Source of the DNA: a virus
IMG/VR virus record: IMGVR_UViG_3300015371_000055
Coordinates: 1 to 51,361 of that record
Direction: 5' to 3' (one strand)
Length of the DNA: 51,361 nucleotides
Under the pieces are notes generated by a model. It had not been told where the DNA came from, ran no database searches, and saw only the letters and a list, made by a program, of their open reading frames with translations. A program made the translations under genes and the position numbers. Shown here piece after piece: positions 40,514 through 48,838 of the stretch. Numbering within the stretch: position 1 is the first letter of the stretch; every line of letters begins with the position of its first letter.

Positions 40514-41448
40514 TGCGTATCCGCACGATCAAGCCGGAGTTTTGGCGCAGCGACGACATCACCTCGCTGTCGAGGGAGGACCGGCTGCTGTTCATCGGCA
40601 TCTGGTCGTACGTGGACGACAACGGGGTGGGCATCGACGACTACCGCCGGATCGCGGCTGACCTGTTCGCGTTCGAGGACGATCAGAAGGAGATCCGCGA
40701 GTTCGTTCGCGAGGGTCTCGCGACACTCTCGCGAAGGTTTCTGATCGCTCGGTACGAGTTGGAGGGGCGTTGCTACATCCACGTCACGAGCTGGCGCCGT
40801 CACCAGAAGGTGGACAAGCCCAACAAACCCCGCTACCCGGAACCGCCGGCGGACTACAAGCCTCCTACCAGCGGAAACGACGACGGTTCGCGAGAGTCTC
40901 GCGACACCTTCGCGACACCCTCCCCGTCTGTAGTTAGGAACAGAGGAACAGAGGAACAGAGGAACAACACCTCTTCGCGCTCCGCATCCGCGAAGCGCAC
41001 CCCCGACGACCGCTTCGCGGAGTTCTACGCCGCCTACCCGCGCAAGAGAGACCCCCGCAAAGCCGAACAGGCCTACCGCGCCGCACTCAAACGCGGCGCC
41101 ACCCCCGACCAACTGATCACCGCCGCAACGGCCTACGCCCGCAACGGCGGCGAAACCCAGTTCATGAAGTACCCCGCGTCGTGGCTCAACGCCGAGGCCT
41201 ACCGCAACGAGCCCGAGCAAACCCGGCTGTCGCTCGTCTCTGCCGCCCCGGCCTCGTTCGAGGCCCTCCGTGACCTAGCCGACGGCCAAACCGCGTCACG
41301 GCTTCTCGGCGTCCCCTACGTGCCCACACCGCAGCAGCCCTCCGACACCACCCCCACCCGGGTCTACGACCGCGACCAGGCGCTGCGGTTCATCGACACC
41401 CACGCCGACGCCCTACGCGCCGCACTCGCCGAACGGAGACCCGCATGA
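40513..41448 (+). CDS. Replication initiator-like winged-helix protein
   Basis: A 311-residue protein. RIRTIKPEFWRSDDITSLSR is the usual start of phage replication-initiation/DnaD-type proteins, followed by a winged helix (LFIGIWSYVDDNGVGIDDYR; YIHVTSWRRHQKVDKPNKPRYP). A polar linker (~125-165) precedes the C-terminal domain (FAEFYAAYPRKRDPRKAEQAYRAALK; YPASWLNAEAY). It should bind the origin and load the helicase encoded two genes downstream. ATG 40513 preferred over GTG 40456 because of the conserved N-terminus. Confidence 0.8.
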   Translation: MRIRTIKPEFWRSDDITSLSREDRLLFIGIWSYVDDNGVGIDDYRRIAADLFAFEDDQKEIREFVREGLATLSRRFLIARYELEGRCYIHVTSWRRHQKVDKPNKPRYPEPPADYKPPTSGNDDGSRESRDTFATPSPSVVRNRGTEEQRNNTSSRSASAKRTPDDRFAEFYAAYPRKRDPRKAEQAYRAALKRGATPDQLITAATAYARNGGETQFMKYPASWLNAEAYRNEPEQTRLSLVSAAPASFEALRDLADGQTASRLLGVPYVPTPQQPSDTTPTRVYDRDQALRFIDTHADALRAALAERRPA

Positions 41449-41984
41449 GCCCCGAACGCGTCACCGAACGCGTCATGCTGGATCGGCTCCGCGCCCGCTA
41501 CGGCACCGTCCACGGCAACGGACACCGCTGGGTCTTCGCCACCCACGTCCGCTCCGACGCCGGATTCGACGCCGCCCGCACCGCCGACGCGATCGCCATG
41601 GACCTCTGGCCCTCCAAAGGCCTCGAACTCCACGGCTTCGAAGTGAAGATCTCCCGCGCGGACTGGCTGCGGGAACTGGCCAAGCCCGACAAGTCCGTGC
41701 CCGTCGGCCGCTACTGCGACCGCTGGTGGCTGGTCGTCCCCGACCGGGCCATCGTGCGCCCCGGGGAACTGCCCGCCGACTGGGGGCTGATCGAGTGCCG
41801 CGAGCCGGCGCCAATCGCGGATGGTGCGCCACGCTACTTCGCCGGCCACAACGCCAAGGCTGCGACGCGGGCGATCCGTAACGCGCCCCGCCGTCCAGCC
41901 GAACCCGTGTCGCGGTCGTTCATGGCGGCACTGCTGCGGGCCACCATGAAAACCGCGCTCGCCGACGCGGAGCGGGTGGTGTGA
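41445..41984 (+). CDS. PD-(D/E)XK nuclease, MmcB-like
   Basis: A 179-residue protein. MDLWPSKG, then GFEVKISRADWLRELAKPDKS gives the D...E-x-K catalytic set (Asp53, Glu66, Lys68), with CDRWWLVVP after it as in MmcB/DUF1052-type repair nucleases. Acts on DNA; role in replication or repair inferred from neighbours. ATGA and GTGA/TGATG overlaps. Confidence 0.75.
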   Translation: MSPERVTERVMLDRLRARYGTVHGNGHRWVFATHVRSDAGFDAARTADAIAMDLWPSKGLELHGFEVKISRADWLRELAKPDKSVPVGRYCDRWWLVVPDRAIVRPGELPADWGLIECREPAPIADGAPRYFAGHNAKAATRAIRNAPRRPAEPVSRSFMAALLRATMKTALADAERVV

Positions 41985-43300
41985 TGGACACCGCCGACGA
42001 GCTCGACCAACTGCACACCGACCCCGCCGAACTAGCGTTGATCGGGGCGGTCGCCAGCCACCCCGACGCCCTCGCCGCCGTCCTCGCCGACCTCCCCGGG
42101 AACCGGTTCTACCGCGTCGCCCGCGGCGTCGTCTGGGACGCCTGCCGCGCCCTCTCCGCAGCCTCCGAGCCGATCGACCCCGTCACCGTCGGACGGTGGC
42201 TCCTCGCCCACGACCAGTGGGACATGCGCACCCTCCACGGCGACGTCCGCCACGTCGTCCAGGTCGAAATGGTTCGCGGCACCTCGAGCCTGTCCGCGTC
42301 GCACGCCGTCCGGTACGCCGAGCAGATCAGCGAAGCCCACCGCCGCCGCGAACTCGTCGCGTTGGGCACCGGGATCCGGCAGTTGGCCATCCAACGCCCG
42401 GGGGAGGCGTCGGAGATCCTCGCCGAAATCCGGGCCCGGGTCGACGCCATCGACCAACCCGCCCGCCAAGATCACGGCCCCCTCGACTGGGACGCCATGA
42501 TCGACGAGTTCGAACAAGCCCACCACCCGGCCGCAGACCGGGTCGGGATCCCGTCGCCGTGGTGGGAACTCGACCAACTGCTGGGCGGGCTGTTCGGCGG
42601 ACGCGTGTACGTGTGGGGCGGCCGCCCCGGCACCGGGAAATCCACGGCGGCGCTGATCGTGGCCATGCACGCCGCCGCCGAATGCGGCCGGCAAGCCCTG
42701 GTCATCTCCAAGGAGATGCCCACCGTCGACGTGACCGGCCGGATCCTGGCCCGCGCCGCCGAAGTCCCCCTCACCGAGATCAACTCCCGGAGCCTGTCCG
42801 ACCTGTCCAGAGCCCGGATCCGCCACTACCTCAAAACCGCCGGGCGGCCCCCGATCCACACCGACGACAAGCCCCGCACCTTGGGCGCGATCAAAACCCT
42901 GGCCCGCGCCCACAAGCACCGCCACGGCCTGGACGTGCTCGTCGTCGACTACGTGCAACTAGTCCGCACCGACACCCCCGCCCGGACCCGGGAGCAGGAA
43001 GTCGCCGAAGTGTCCATCCAGCTCAAAGCACTCGCCCTCGAACTGGACTGCGTCGTCTGCCTACCCGCCCAGCTCAACCGCGAATCCGGGAAACGCGCCG
43101 ACCCCCGCCCCACCATGTCCGACCTACGCGACAGCGGCCAGCTCGAACAAGACGCCGACGCGATCATCCTGCTCCACCGCCCCACCAACCCCGACGGCAC
43201 ACCAACCGGCCGGATCCAGTTCATCGTCGACAAAAACCGGCACGGACCCACCGCCGAGATCAGCCTGCGTTGGCACGGCGGATACGGGGCCATCGCATGA
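41981..43300 (+). CDS. dnaB: DnaB-like replicative helicase
   Basis: A 439-residue protein. N-terminal domain ~10-160 (AELALIGAVASHPDALAAV). RecA-like domain: Walker A GGRPGTGKST (213-222), ISKEMP, Walker B VLVVDYVQLV (319-328), and the arginine/sensor region RPTMSDLRDSGQLEQDADAI, IQFIVDKNRHG. It unwinds DNA at the phage fork. GTG 41981 or ATG 41984 are equivalent starts. About family length. Confidence 0.92.
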   Translation: MMDTADELDQLHTDPAELALIGAVASHPDALAAVLADLPGNRFYRVARGVVWDACRALSAASEPIDPVTVGRWLLAHDQWDMRTLHGDVRHVVQVEMVRGTSSLSASHAVRYAEQISEAHRRRELVALGTGIRQLAIQRPGEASEILAEIRARVDAIDQPARQDHGPLDWDAMIDEFEQAHHPAADRVGIPSPWWELDQLLGGLFGGRVYVWGGRPGTGKSTAALIVAMHAAAECGRQALVISKEMPTVDVTGRILARAAEVPLTEINSRSLSDLSRARIRHYLKTAGRPPIHTDDKPRTLGAIKTLARAHKHRHGLDVLVVDYVQLVRTDTPARTREQEVAEVSIQLKALALELDCVVCLPAQLNRESGKRADPRPTMSDLRDSGQLEQDADAIILLHRPTNPDGTPTGRIQFIVDKNRHGPTAEISLRWHGGYGAIA

Positions 43301-43500
43301 CCGACCACCATCTCCGCCTGCGGTTCGCCGAGGCCGACCCCTCGTCGGTCCGGTTCATCTGCACCTGCGGCGGGTGGGAACTACCCGTCCGGCCGCAGTC
43401 AGGGTCGCACTGCGAGGTCACCCCGCAGGCATCCAAAGACGCCCACCTCCTCTGGGCGACCCAGCACGTCGCACCCCCCGAAACCTGGGGGCCGGCATGA
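43297..43500 (+). CDS. Small early protein, unknown
   Basis: A 67-residue protein (RFICTCGGWELPVRPQSGSH). CTC plus His/Cys could hold a metal. ATGA overlap with the helicase gene. Confidence 0.6.
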   Translation: MTDHHLRLRFAEADPSSVRFICTCGGWELPVRPQSGSHCEVTPQASKDAHLLWATQHVAPPETWGPA

Positions 43501-43769
43501 ATCCCCTCACCGTCGCCGCCGCCGCGTTGCGCACCACCGACGTTCGCTACCCATGGATCGGGCCCACCGCGGACGAGGCCGAGGTTGCCGACCTGCTCGC
43601 CGAGCTTGCCGCCCTCCACGTCCAGGTCGGGCACCGCTGCAGCGGCTGCGCCGAAACCTGGCCCTGCAAAGGCGTGGCCTACGGCGAAGACCTCGCCGTG
43701 CAATGGCTCGGCCGCGCATCCGCCCGCGTCCTGGCACGGGCCGCCAAAGCCACCGGGAGAGCCGCATGA
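43497..43769 (+). CDS. Small helical protein with CxxC pair
   Basis: A 90-residue protein (ADEAEVADLLAELAALHVQV; HRCSGCAETWPCKG). Possible single zinc site. ATGA overlaps both sides. Confidence 0.6.
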   Translation: MNPLTVAAAALRTTDVRYPWIGPTADEAEVADLLAELAALHVQVGHRCSGCAETWPCKGVAYGEDLAVQWLGRASARVLARAAKATGRAA

Positions 43770-44014
43770 CCGACCCAACCTGCGCCAGCTGCGGGCAACG
43801 CCTGCTCCTGGCAACGCCGGGCCGCACCCTCTGTGCCGCGTGCAAAGACCCGTTCGAACACGCCGGATGGGTCGGCGACGCCTACCGCCTCGACGCCCGC
43901 GACCCGGACCGCCTGGCTGATGTGCTGCCTGGGGTGGTGGAGGTGCTGGCCGAAACCTGCGCCACCCGCCGCGTCAACCACTGCCACACCAACGAGGGGA
44001 CCGATCATGGCTGA
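43766..44014 (+). CDS. Small zinc-ribbon-like protein
   Basis: An 82-residue protein with CASCG...LCAACK. The 3' end overlaps the MazG-like start by 8 bp. Confidence 0.6.
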   Translation: MTDPTCASCGQRLLLATPGRTLCAACKDPFEHAGWVGDAYRLDARDPDRLADVLPGVVEVLAETCATRRVNHCHTNEGTDHG

Positions 44015-44393
44015 ACAGGACACGGCCGCAATGCTGGCCGAATTCCACGCCGCCCTCGGCCAGCCCTACGGCCACGGCGACATCACCGATGAAGACCTCA
44101 CGGAACTTCGCAAGTCCCTGCACCGCGAGGAAAACCGCGAGCTCGTCAAAGCACTCGAAACCGGTGATCTGATCGGGGTGGCCCACGAGCTGGCCGATGT
44201 CGTGTACGTGGCCTACGGCACCGCCCACGTGCTCGGGATCCCCCTCGCCGGGGTCCTGGCCGAGGTGCACCGAGCCAATATGCAGAAGTTCGGCGAGGAC
44301 GGGCGGCCAACGCTGCGGGCGGACGGGAAGGTGCAGAAGCCGCCGGGGTGGCGGCCCGCGAACGTCGCCGCCGTTTTGGGCGGCGAGTCATGA
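44007..44393 (+). CDS. MazG-like nucleotide pyrophosphohydrolase
   Basis: A 128-residue all-helical protein. LHREENRELVKAL and AHELADVVYVAYGTA supply the E-x-x-E ... E-x-x-D metal-binding pattern of MazG/HisE-type NTP-PPases, followed by LAEVHRANMQKF. It hydrolyses (d)NTPs and may clean the nucleotide pool or lower alarmone signals. Confidence 0.8.
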   Translation: MAEQDTAAMLAEFHAALGQPYGHGDITDEDLTELRKSLHREENRELVKALETGDLIGVAHELADVVYVAYGTAHVLGIPLAGVLAEVHRANMQKFGEDGRPTLRADGKVQKPPGWRPANVAAVLGGES

Positions 44394-44632
44394 CCGCCCC
44401 CACGTGGTGGACGGATTCGGGCTGGTCCACCGCCCACCTGTTGCGGGCGGACGGGGTGGGGGCGTTGACGGTGTGCGGGCGGGTCATGCGCCAACCCGTC
44501 GCCGCGGGGTTGGGGTTGCGGCGCTGCCACTACTGCGCCACATCGCCGGTGCCGGGCGCGAACGGCGATGCCGATTCCTCGCCTGTGGGCGGCCCGCCAA
44601 GCGACGAACGCCCGGATTCCGACCCACAGTGA
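44390..44632 (+). CDS. Small protein, unknown
   Basis: An 80-residue protein (TWWTDSGWSTAHLL... LRRCHYCATS). Short Cys pair; similar small proteins are common in actinophages. ATGA start. Confidence 0.6.
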   Translation: MTAPTWWTDSGWSTAHLLRADGVGALTVCGRVMRQPVAAGLGLRRCHYCATSPVPGANGDADSSPVGGPPSDERPDSDPQ

Positions 44633-44696
44633 GGGTGAAGATCAAAACCGCGTCATATTACGAAAACCCGTTGAACCCTCAACCACCCGAGGACAC

Positions 44697-44978
44697 ATGA
44701 CCCCCACCAGCCGCCGCGAGTATGTCCCCCCACCGCCCAACACCCACGGCACCTGCGGAGCCACCTGGACCGGAACCCGCGCCGCCCACTGCTCCGGCTG
44801 CTGCAAGACGTTCTCCGGCGCCAGCCTGTTCGACCAACACCGGCGGGGCTACAGCGAACGCGGCCAATGCCTCGACCCGGCCGCCCTGGGCGCCGAGTTC
44901 CGCGACGGCATGTGGCGGGCCCCCGAGATGACCGAAGCCGAGAAACTCGCCCGCTTCGGCGATCGGGGCGCGACTTGA
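44697..44978 (+). CDS. FDXHR-type putative zinc-binding protein
   Basis: A 93-residue protein. HCSGCCKTFSGASLFDQHRRG...GQCLDP matches the actinophage FDXHR putative zinc-binding family. SD GAGGAC. Overlaps the next gene as TTGA. Confidence 0.75.
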   Translation: MTPTSRREYVPPPPNTHGTCGATWTGTRAAHCSGCCKTFSGASLFDQHRRGYSERGQCLDPAALGAEFRDGMWRAPEMTEAEKLARFGDRGAT

Positions 44979-45769
44979 GCGACACGACGAAGATCGAATG
45001 GACAGACCACACATTCAACCCCTGGTGGGGATGCTCACGCGTAAGCCCGGCGTGCCGGTTTTGCTACGCCGACACCACCGCCACCCGGTGGGGCCACGAA
45101 CTGTGGCGCCGTAAGGGCCCCCGGAAGATGATGTCCGACGCCTACTGGCGCACCCCGGCCAAGTGGAACCGTGCCGCCAAGGAGGCGGGGGTTCCGGCAA
45201 AGGTGTTCTGCGCCTCCATGGCCGACGTGTTCGAGCAACACCCCGTCCCAGAGGTCAACGCCCAACTCGACGCGGCACGCGCGCGGCTGTGGTCACTGAT
45301 CGAGCAGACGCCCTGGCTGATCTGGCAGTTGCTCACGAAGCGGCCGGAGAACGTCGCCGCACTGGCTCCGTGGGGGCAGGCGTGGGGGCAGGCGTGGCCC
45401 GACAACGTGTGGCTTGGGACGTCGGTGGAGAACCAGCGGTGGGCCAACGAGCGGCTACCGATCTTGGCGGAGATCCCCGCCGCGGTCCGCTTCCTGTCGT
45501 GTGAACCCTTGCTAGGGCCCACCTACCTTGCGCTCACAGCGTGGGGTGAGCGGATCAACTGGTGCATCGTGGGCGGCGAGTCGGGGCACGGCGCTCGCAG
45601 GATGGAACTCGACTGGGCACGCCTGATCGTCGAGGAGTGCCAGCGGGCCGGAACCGCTGCGTTCGTCAAGCAGTTGGGGTCGGCGCACGGCCCGCACAAG
45701 GGCGGCGACATCTCCACCTGGCCCCCGGAGCTGCAGGTCCGCGAATACCCGCAGGTGGTGGCGGCGTGA
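44975..45769 (+). CDS. DUF5131 (phage Gp37/Gp68) family protein
   Basis: A 264-residue protein, TTG start. IEWTDHTFNPWWGCSRVSPA-CRFCYAD carries the family's Cys set (C-x6-C-x2-C, radical-SAM-like). FCASMADVFE, LIWQLLTKRPEN, WLGTSVENQRWANERLP and RFLSCEPLLG follow in the family order, and the end has IVGGESGHGARRM. Reaction unknown; the fold suggests a radical-SAM-related enzyme. Confidence 0.88.
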   Translation: MSDTTKIEWTDHTFNPWWGCSRVSPACRFCYADTTATRWGHELWRRKGPRKMMSDAYWRTPAKWNRAAKEAGVPAKVFCASMADVFEQHPVPEVNAQLDAARARLWSLIEQTPWLIWQLLTKRPENVAALAPWGQAWGQAWPDNVWLGTSVENQRWANERLPILAEIPAAVRFLSCEPLLGPTYLALTAWGERINWCIVGGESGHGARRMELDWARLIVEECQRAGTAAFVKQLGSAHGPHKGGDISTWPPELQVREYPQVVAA

Positions 45770-46059
45770 CCGCGTTGCTGTGGCTGGCCGTGGCTGTCCT
45801 GCTCGTCATCGCCGGGATCTTGCTGCTCCACCTCGCCGACCGCCACCCCAAACCGCCGACCGCACCACCCCCGCCGGCCGCGCCGGTGAACCGCAGCTAC
45901 TGGACCTCACCCGACACCTGGTGCGACCCAGACTGCATCGAATGCGGCGGCGACGGCGCCCCCTGCTGCGAACCCCCGGACACACCCCACCCGGACCTGT
46001 TCACACCCGTGGTGCCGCCCGACCCGAAACCGACCACCCGCTGGGAGGACCAGCCATGA
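45766..46059 (+). CDS. Membrane-anchored Pro/Cys-rich protein
   Basis: A 97-residue protein: N-terminal membrane helix (LLWLAVAVLLVIAGILLLHLA), Pro-rich linker, then a CDPDCIECGG...CC cluster. GTGA start. Unknown function. Confidence 0.6.
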   Translation: MTALLWLAVAVLLVIAGILLLHLADRHPKPPTAPPPPAAPVNRSYWTSPDTWCDPDCIECGGDGAPCCEPPDTPHPDLFTPVVPPDPKPTTRWEDQP

Positions 46060-46319
46060 CCCGGAACGGGATGCAAGGCGCCTGGACCCGGCCACCCCGC
46101 ACCAGCCCCATCCCCGCTGCGATCCTCGCCGCCCTCCCCAAAGACGGCTCCACCATAACCCGCCGGGAACTGATCGCCGCCGTCCAAAAAACCTGCACCG
46201 CCGCCGCTATCACAATCGGGACACGCATCCACGAAATGGCGAACTCCCGGAGCTACGGAATCACCCGCGCCGGATACGGCCTCTACCAAGCCGCGGCTCC
46301 AGGGGAGGACCAGCCGTGA
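46056..46319 (+). CDS. Small winged-helix-like protein
   Basis: An 87-residue protein (SPIPAAILAALPKDGSTITR, RELIAAVQKTCTAAAI, SYGITRAGYGLYQ). The strand-helix pattern suggests a winged helix that may bind DNA. ATGA overlap. Confidence 0.55.
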   Translation: MTRNGMQGAWTRPPRTSPIPAAILAALPKDGSTITRRELIAAVQKTCTAAAITIGTRIHEMANSRSYGITRAGYGLYQAAAPGEDQP

Positions 46320-46585
46320 GCAGCCCCTCCGAGAAAGCCGCCGACCGCCAACGCCGCGCGAAAATCCGCCAACAACGCCGCAACCAACGCACCCTCATCG
46401 ACGGCCGGCTCGTCCCCCCACTCCCCACCGAATTCCACGGCAAAACCGGCACCTACAACAACCACGCCTGCCGGTGTCAGCCCTGCACCGACGCCAACCG
46501 GCAACGCCAACGCGACGCCCGGGAACGCGAAAAACGGGTGTGGCAGTTGAAACGGGAACGGCTCCGACAACTCCGAAACGGATAA
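46316..46585 (+). CDS. Small basic Cys-containing protein
   Basis: An 89-residue Arg/Gln-rich protein with GTYNNHACRCQPCTDANR, a motif seen in small phage nucleic-acid-binding proteins. GTGA start; ends 2 bp before the SLOG-like gene. Confidence 0.6.
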   Translation: MSSPSEKAADRQRRAKIRQQRRNQRTLIDGRLVPPLPTEFHGKTGTYNNHACRCQPCTDANRQRQRDAREREKRVWQLKRERLRQLRNG

Positions 46586-46587
46586 CC

Positions 46588-46998
46588 ATGACCACCATCG
46601 GGTTCACCGGCTCCCGACACGGCATCACACCCGTGCAAGACGCTGCGCTCTGGGACCAACTCACCAAACACCACACCGCCGGCGCCGCATTCCACCACGG
46701 AGACTGCGTCGGAGCCGACATCGCCGCCGCGAAAATAGCCCGACAAATCGGCTACCACGTCATCGCCCACCCCCCAACCAATCGAGCCATGCGCGCCCAC
46801 CACCGCTCCGACGAAATCCGCCCCGAACTCCCATACCTGGATCGCAACCGGGCCATCATCGACGCATCCACCATCGTGGTCGCCTGCCCCGACGGGCCGG
46901 AAACACTGAGGTCAGGAACATGGTCGACGGTGCGGTACGCCCGCAGCACCGACCACCGCGTATTCGTGGTCATGCCCGACGGGAGCGTGACGGGATGA
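46588..46998 (+). CDS. SLOG-like Rossmann protein
   Basis: A 136-residue protein. IGFTGSRHGITPVQ, HHGDCVGADIAAAKIARQIGY and VVACPDGPE...SGTWSTVRYAR match the SLOG (DprA/LOG/YspA-like) nucleotide-binding superfamily. It may bind or cleave a nucleotide or signalling molecule. Role in the phage unknown. Confidence 0.7.
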   Translation: MTTIGFTGSRHGITPVQDAALWDQLTKHHTAGAAFHHGDCVGADIAAAKIARQIGYHVIAHPPTNRAMRAHHRSDEIRPELPYLDRNRAIIDASTIVVACPDGPETLRSGTWSTVRYARSTDHRVFVVMPDGSVTG

Positions 46999-47423
46999 CC
47001 GCTCCCGTCGGTGTCTCAGTACGCCTCACACTTCCCTACGACCGGCCCCCGAAAGCGCTCGTCGGGAACACCCGCGTGCACTGGCGGCAACGCTCCGCCG
47101 ACACCAAACAAGTCCGGGCCGACGTGATGCGACTGGCCCAAGCCGCGAAACTGCACCAACTCAAAGCCAGGATCGAACACATCACCGTCGCCCTCACCTG
47201 GGCTCCAGGCGACCACCGCCGCCGCGACGCCGACAACCTTTGGCCGCTGCTCAAGGCATGCTGCGACGCCTTGGCCAAAGGCCGACGGGACTGGGTAGGG
47301 CTGGAACTCGTCCCTGACGACACGCCGCATTGGATGGACAAACGCGCCCCGGTGATCGCCCCGCCCCCAGATAAGGGCATGTGGCTGGACCTGTCCATCA
47401 GATTCGCCGAGGAGACCCCGTGA
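46995..47423 (+). CDS. rusA: RusA-like Holliday junction resolvase
   Basis: A 142-residue protein. RRRDADNLWPLLKACCDAL places Asp78, Asp80 and Asp91 as in RusA, and GLELVPDDT follows. It resolves branched DNA before packaging. ATGA and GTGA overlaps. Confidence 0.85.
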   Translation: MTAPVGVSVRLTLPYDRPPKALVGNTRVHWRQRSADTKQVRADVMRLAQAAKLHQLKARIEHITVALTWAPGDHRRRDADNLWPLLKACCDALAKGRRDWVGLELVPDDTPHWMDKRAPVIAPPPDKGMWLDLSIRFAEETP

Positions 47424-47614
47424 TTCCCATGTTCCGTCGCTCCTCCCACTGCAAAGCCGGGACCTGTGTCGAAGTCGCCGCCACCCCCACCGTCGTCCTC
47501 GTCCGGGACCGGCACGGCACCACCCTCGGATTCACCCCACGCGAATGGACAGAATTTTTGGAAGGAGCCAAGAACGGGGAGTTCGATTTCGACGGGGTCG
47601 ATGAACCCCCGTGA
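47420..47614 (+). CDS. DUF397 family protein
   Basis: A 64-residue protein. RRSSHCKAGTCVEVA, VVLVRDRHG and LGFTPREWTEFLEGAKNGEFD match the complete DUF397 motif. In actinomycetes DUF397 genes usually flank DUF5753 regulators as a TA-like pair; here the DUF5753 gene is ~22 kb away (24209). Confidence 0.85.
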   Translation: MIPMFRRSSHCKAGTCVEVAATPTVVLVRDRHGTTLGFTPREWTEFLEGAKNGEFDFDGVDEPP

Positions 47615-47763
47615 TCCGGGTCGTCCTCGTCGCCATCCTGGTCATACCCCCCACCACGTTTATGGCATGGGCGATAACACCCGAATACGCCGCCCCCTGG
47701 GCAATCTTGTTCGGGCTGTACGTCGGCTACCTCGTTTACCTCATCCCCCGGAGAACCCCATGA
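47611..47763 (+). CDS. Small two-helix membrane protein
   Basis: A 50-residue protein with helices ~3-22 and 29-46 (IRVVLVAILVIPPTTFMAWA; WAILFGLYVGYLVYLI). GTGA and ATGA overlaps with both neighbours. Confidence 0.6.
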   Translation: MIRVVLVAILVIPPTTFMAWAITPEYAAPWAILFGLYVGYLVYLIPRRTP

Positions 47764-47954
47764 CCAACCCCGACCACCACGAACAACTCCGCCAAGCCAT
47801 AGACGCCATCGGCCCCGCACTCGAAGCGTTCGCGGTCGCCCTCGACACCTTCGAAGGCCTCGTCAACCAGGCCAAACAGCGAGGCTGGGACGACCACCAA
47901 GCCCGTGACCTGGTCCTCAAAATGCTCGGGCAGGCGGGAGGGCAGCAGCCGTGA
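47760..47954 (+). CDS. Small helical protein
   Basis: A 64-residue protein (IGPALEAFAVALDTFEGLVNQ; WDDHQARDLVLKMLG). Unknown function. Coupled to the nuclease downstream (GTGA). Confidence 0.6.
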   Translation: MTNPDHHEQLRQAIDAIGPALEAFAVALDTFEGLVNQAKQRGWDDHQARDLVLKMLGQAGGQQP

Positions 47955-48496
47955 CCCGCTATGCCTACGACTGCGAGTTCCTCGAGGACGGAAAAACCAT
48001 CGAACTGATCTCCATCGGGATCGTCGCCGACGACGGACGAGACTACTACGCCGTCAACCGTGACGCCCCCTGGAAACGCATCAAAAAGCACGAGTGGCTA
48101 GTCGCCAACGTTGTCCCGTCTCTGCCGAAGCTGTACGGGGATGCTCGTCTGCATTACGCCCGCCGCGGACCACTAGGCCTCATCGACTGGTGGCACCCAC
48201 ACATGAAACGGCGCGATCGGATCGCCGGCGAAGTCCTTCGCTTCCTCCTCGCCGGAGAAACCACCCCCGAGCTGTGGGCCTACTACGGCGCCTACGACCA
48301 CGTCGTCCTCTGCCAACTCTGGGGCGCCATGCCCGACCTACCCGACGGCCTGCCCATGTGGACCAACGATCTGCAGCAGGAGATCCCCCGCCTCGGTGGC
48401 GAGCCGCCCGCGCAACAGTCCGGTCATCACAACGCCCTGGACGACGCCCGCTGGGTAGACGCCTCACTCCGCTGGCTCGCGGGGGAGACGTCGTGA
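47951..48496 (+). CDS. RNase AS-like DEDDh exoribonuclease
   Basis: A 181-residue protein. YAYDCEFLEDGKTIELISIG (Asp7, Glu9), a central AYYGAYDHVVLCQLWG and HHNALDDARW give the DEDDh active site. Overall it resembles the actinobacterial polyadenylate-specific 3'-exoribonuclease AS (Rv2179c family). It would degrade RNA tails; in phage it could aid host mRNA turnover. Confidence 0.8.
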   Translation: MTRYAYDCEFLEDGKTIELISIGIVADDGRDYYAVNRDAPWKRIKKHEWLVANVVPSLPKLYGDARLHYARRGPLGLIDWWHPHMKRRDRIAGEVLRFLLAGETTPELWAYYGAYDHVVLCQLWGAMPDLPDGLPMWTNDLQQEIPRLGGEPPAQQSGHHNALDDARWVDASLRWLAGETS

Positions 48497-48723
48497 CCCC
48501 ACCCAAGGTGATAACCGCCGACGTTCCGCCCGAACGCATGAACCTCCCCGAACGGTCCCGTGCCAAAGCCGCCGCAGGCCGCGCCCGACGCCTCTACCCA
48601 GGCCCGCCCGGCGAAGTGTTGGCCCGGGAAATCGAAGCCTGGGAAGACACCGGCTGGCGGCTAGGGCACGGGCTGGTTGCGCAACTCATCAACCACATTT
48701 TCGAACAACCCGAAGCCGCCTAG
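48493..48723 (+). CDS. Small protein at operon end, unknown
   Basis: A 76-residue basic protein (ERMNLPERSRAKAAAGRARR; LAREIEAWEDTGWRLGHG). Followed by a strong hairpin. No family recognised. Confidence 0.6.
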   Translation: MTPPKVITADVPPERMNLPERSRAKAAAGRARRLYPGPPGEVLAREIEAWEDTGWRLGHGLVAQLINHIFEQPEAA

Positions 48724-48725
48724 CC

Positions 48726-48773
48726 GGGGTGTCCTGCCCCCAGCGTGTCGAGCGACAAAGGGCAGGACACCCC
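48726..48773 (+). terminator. Terminator of the replication operon
   Basis: GGGGTGTCCTGCCC (48726-48739) / GGGCAGGACACCCC (48760-48773), a perfect 14-bp stem; the loop contains a further GTCG/CGAC pair. No T-tract. Confidence 0.75.
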
Positions 48774-48803
48774 ACCGCGGCAACCACCACAACCAGCGGG
48801 GGA

Positions 48804-48835
48804 GCGCAACCCAAGATCCTACGAGAGGGTTGCGC
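48804..48835 (+). promoter_or_regulatory. Stem-loop overlapping a Shine-Dalgarno sequence
   Basis: GCGCAACCC (48804-48812) / GGGTTGCGC (48827-48835). The right arm overlaps the SD GAGAGGG (48823-48829) of the TTG start at 48839, so folding would hide the ribosome site; it could also be a protein operator. Confidence 0.5.
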
Positions 48836-48838
48836 ACC

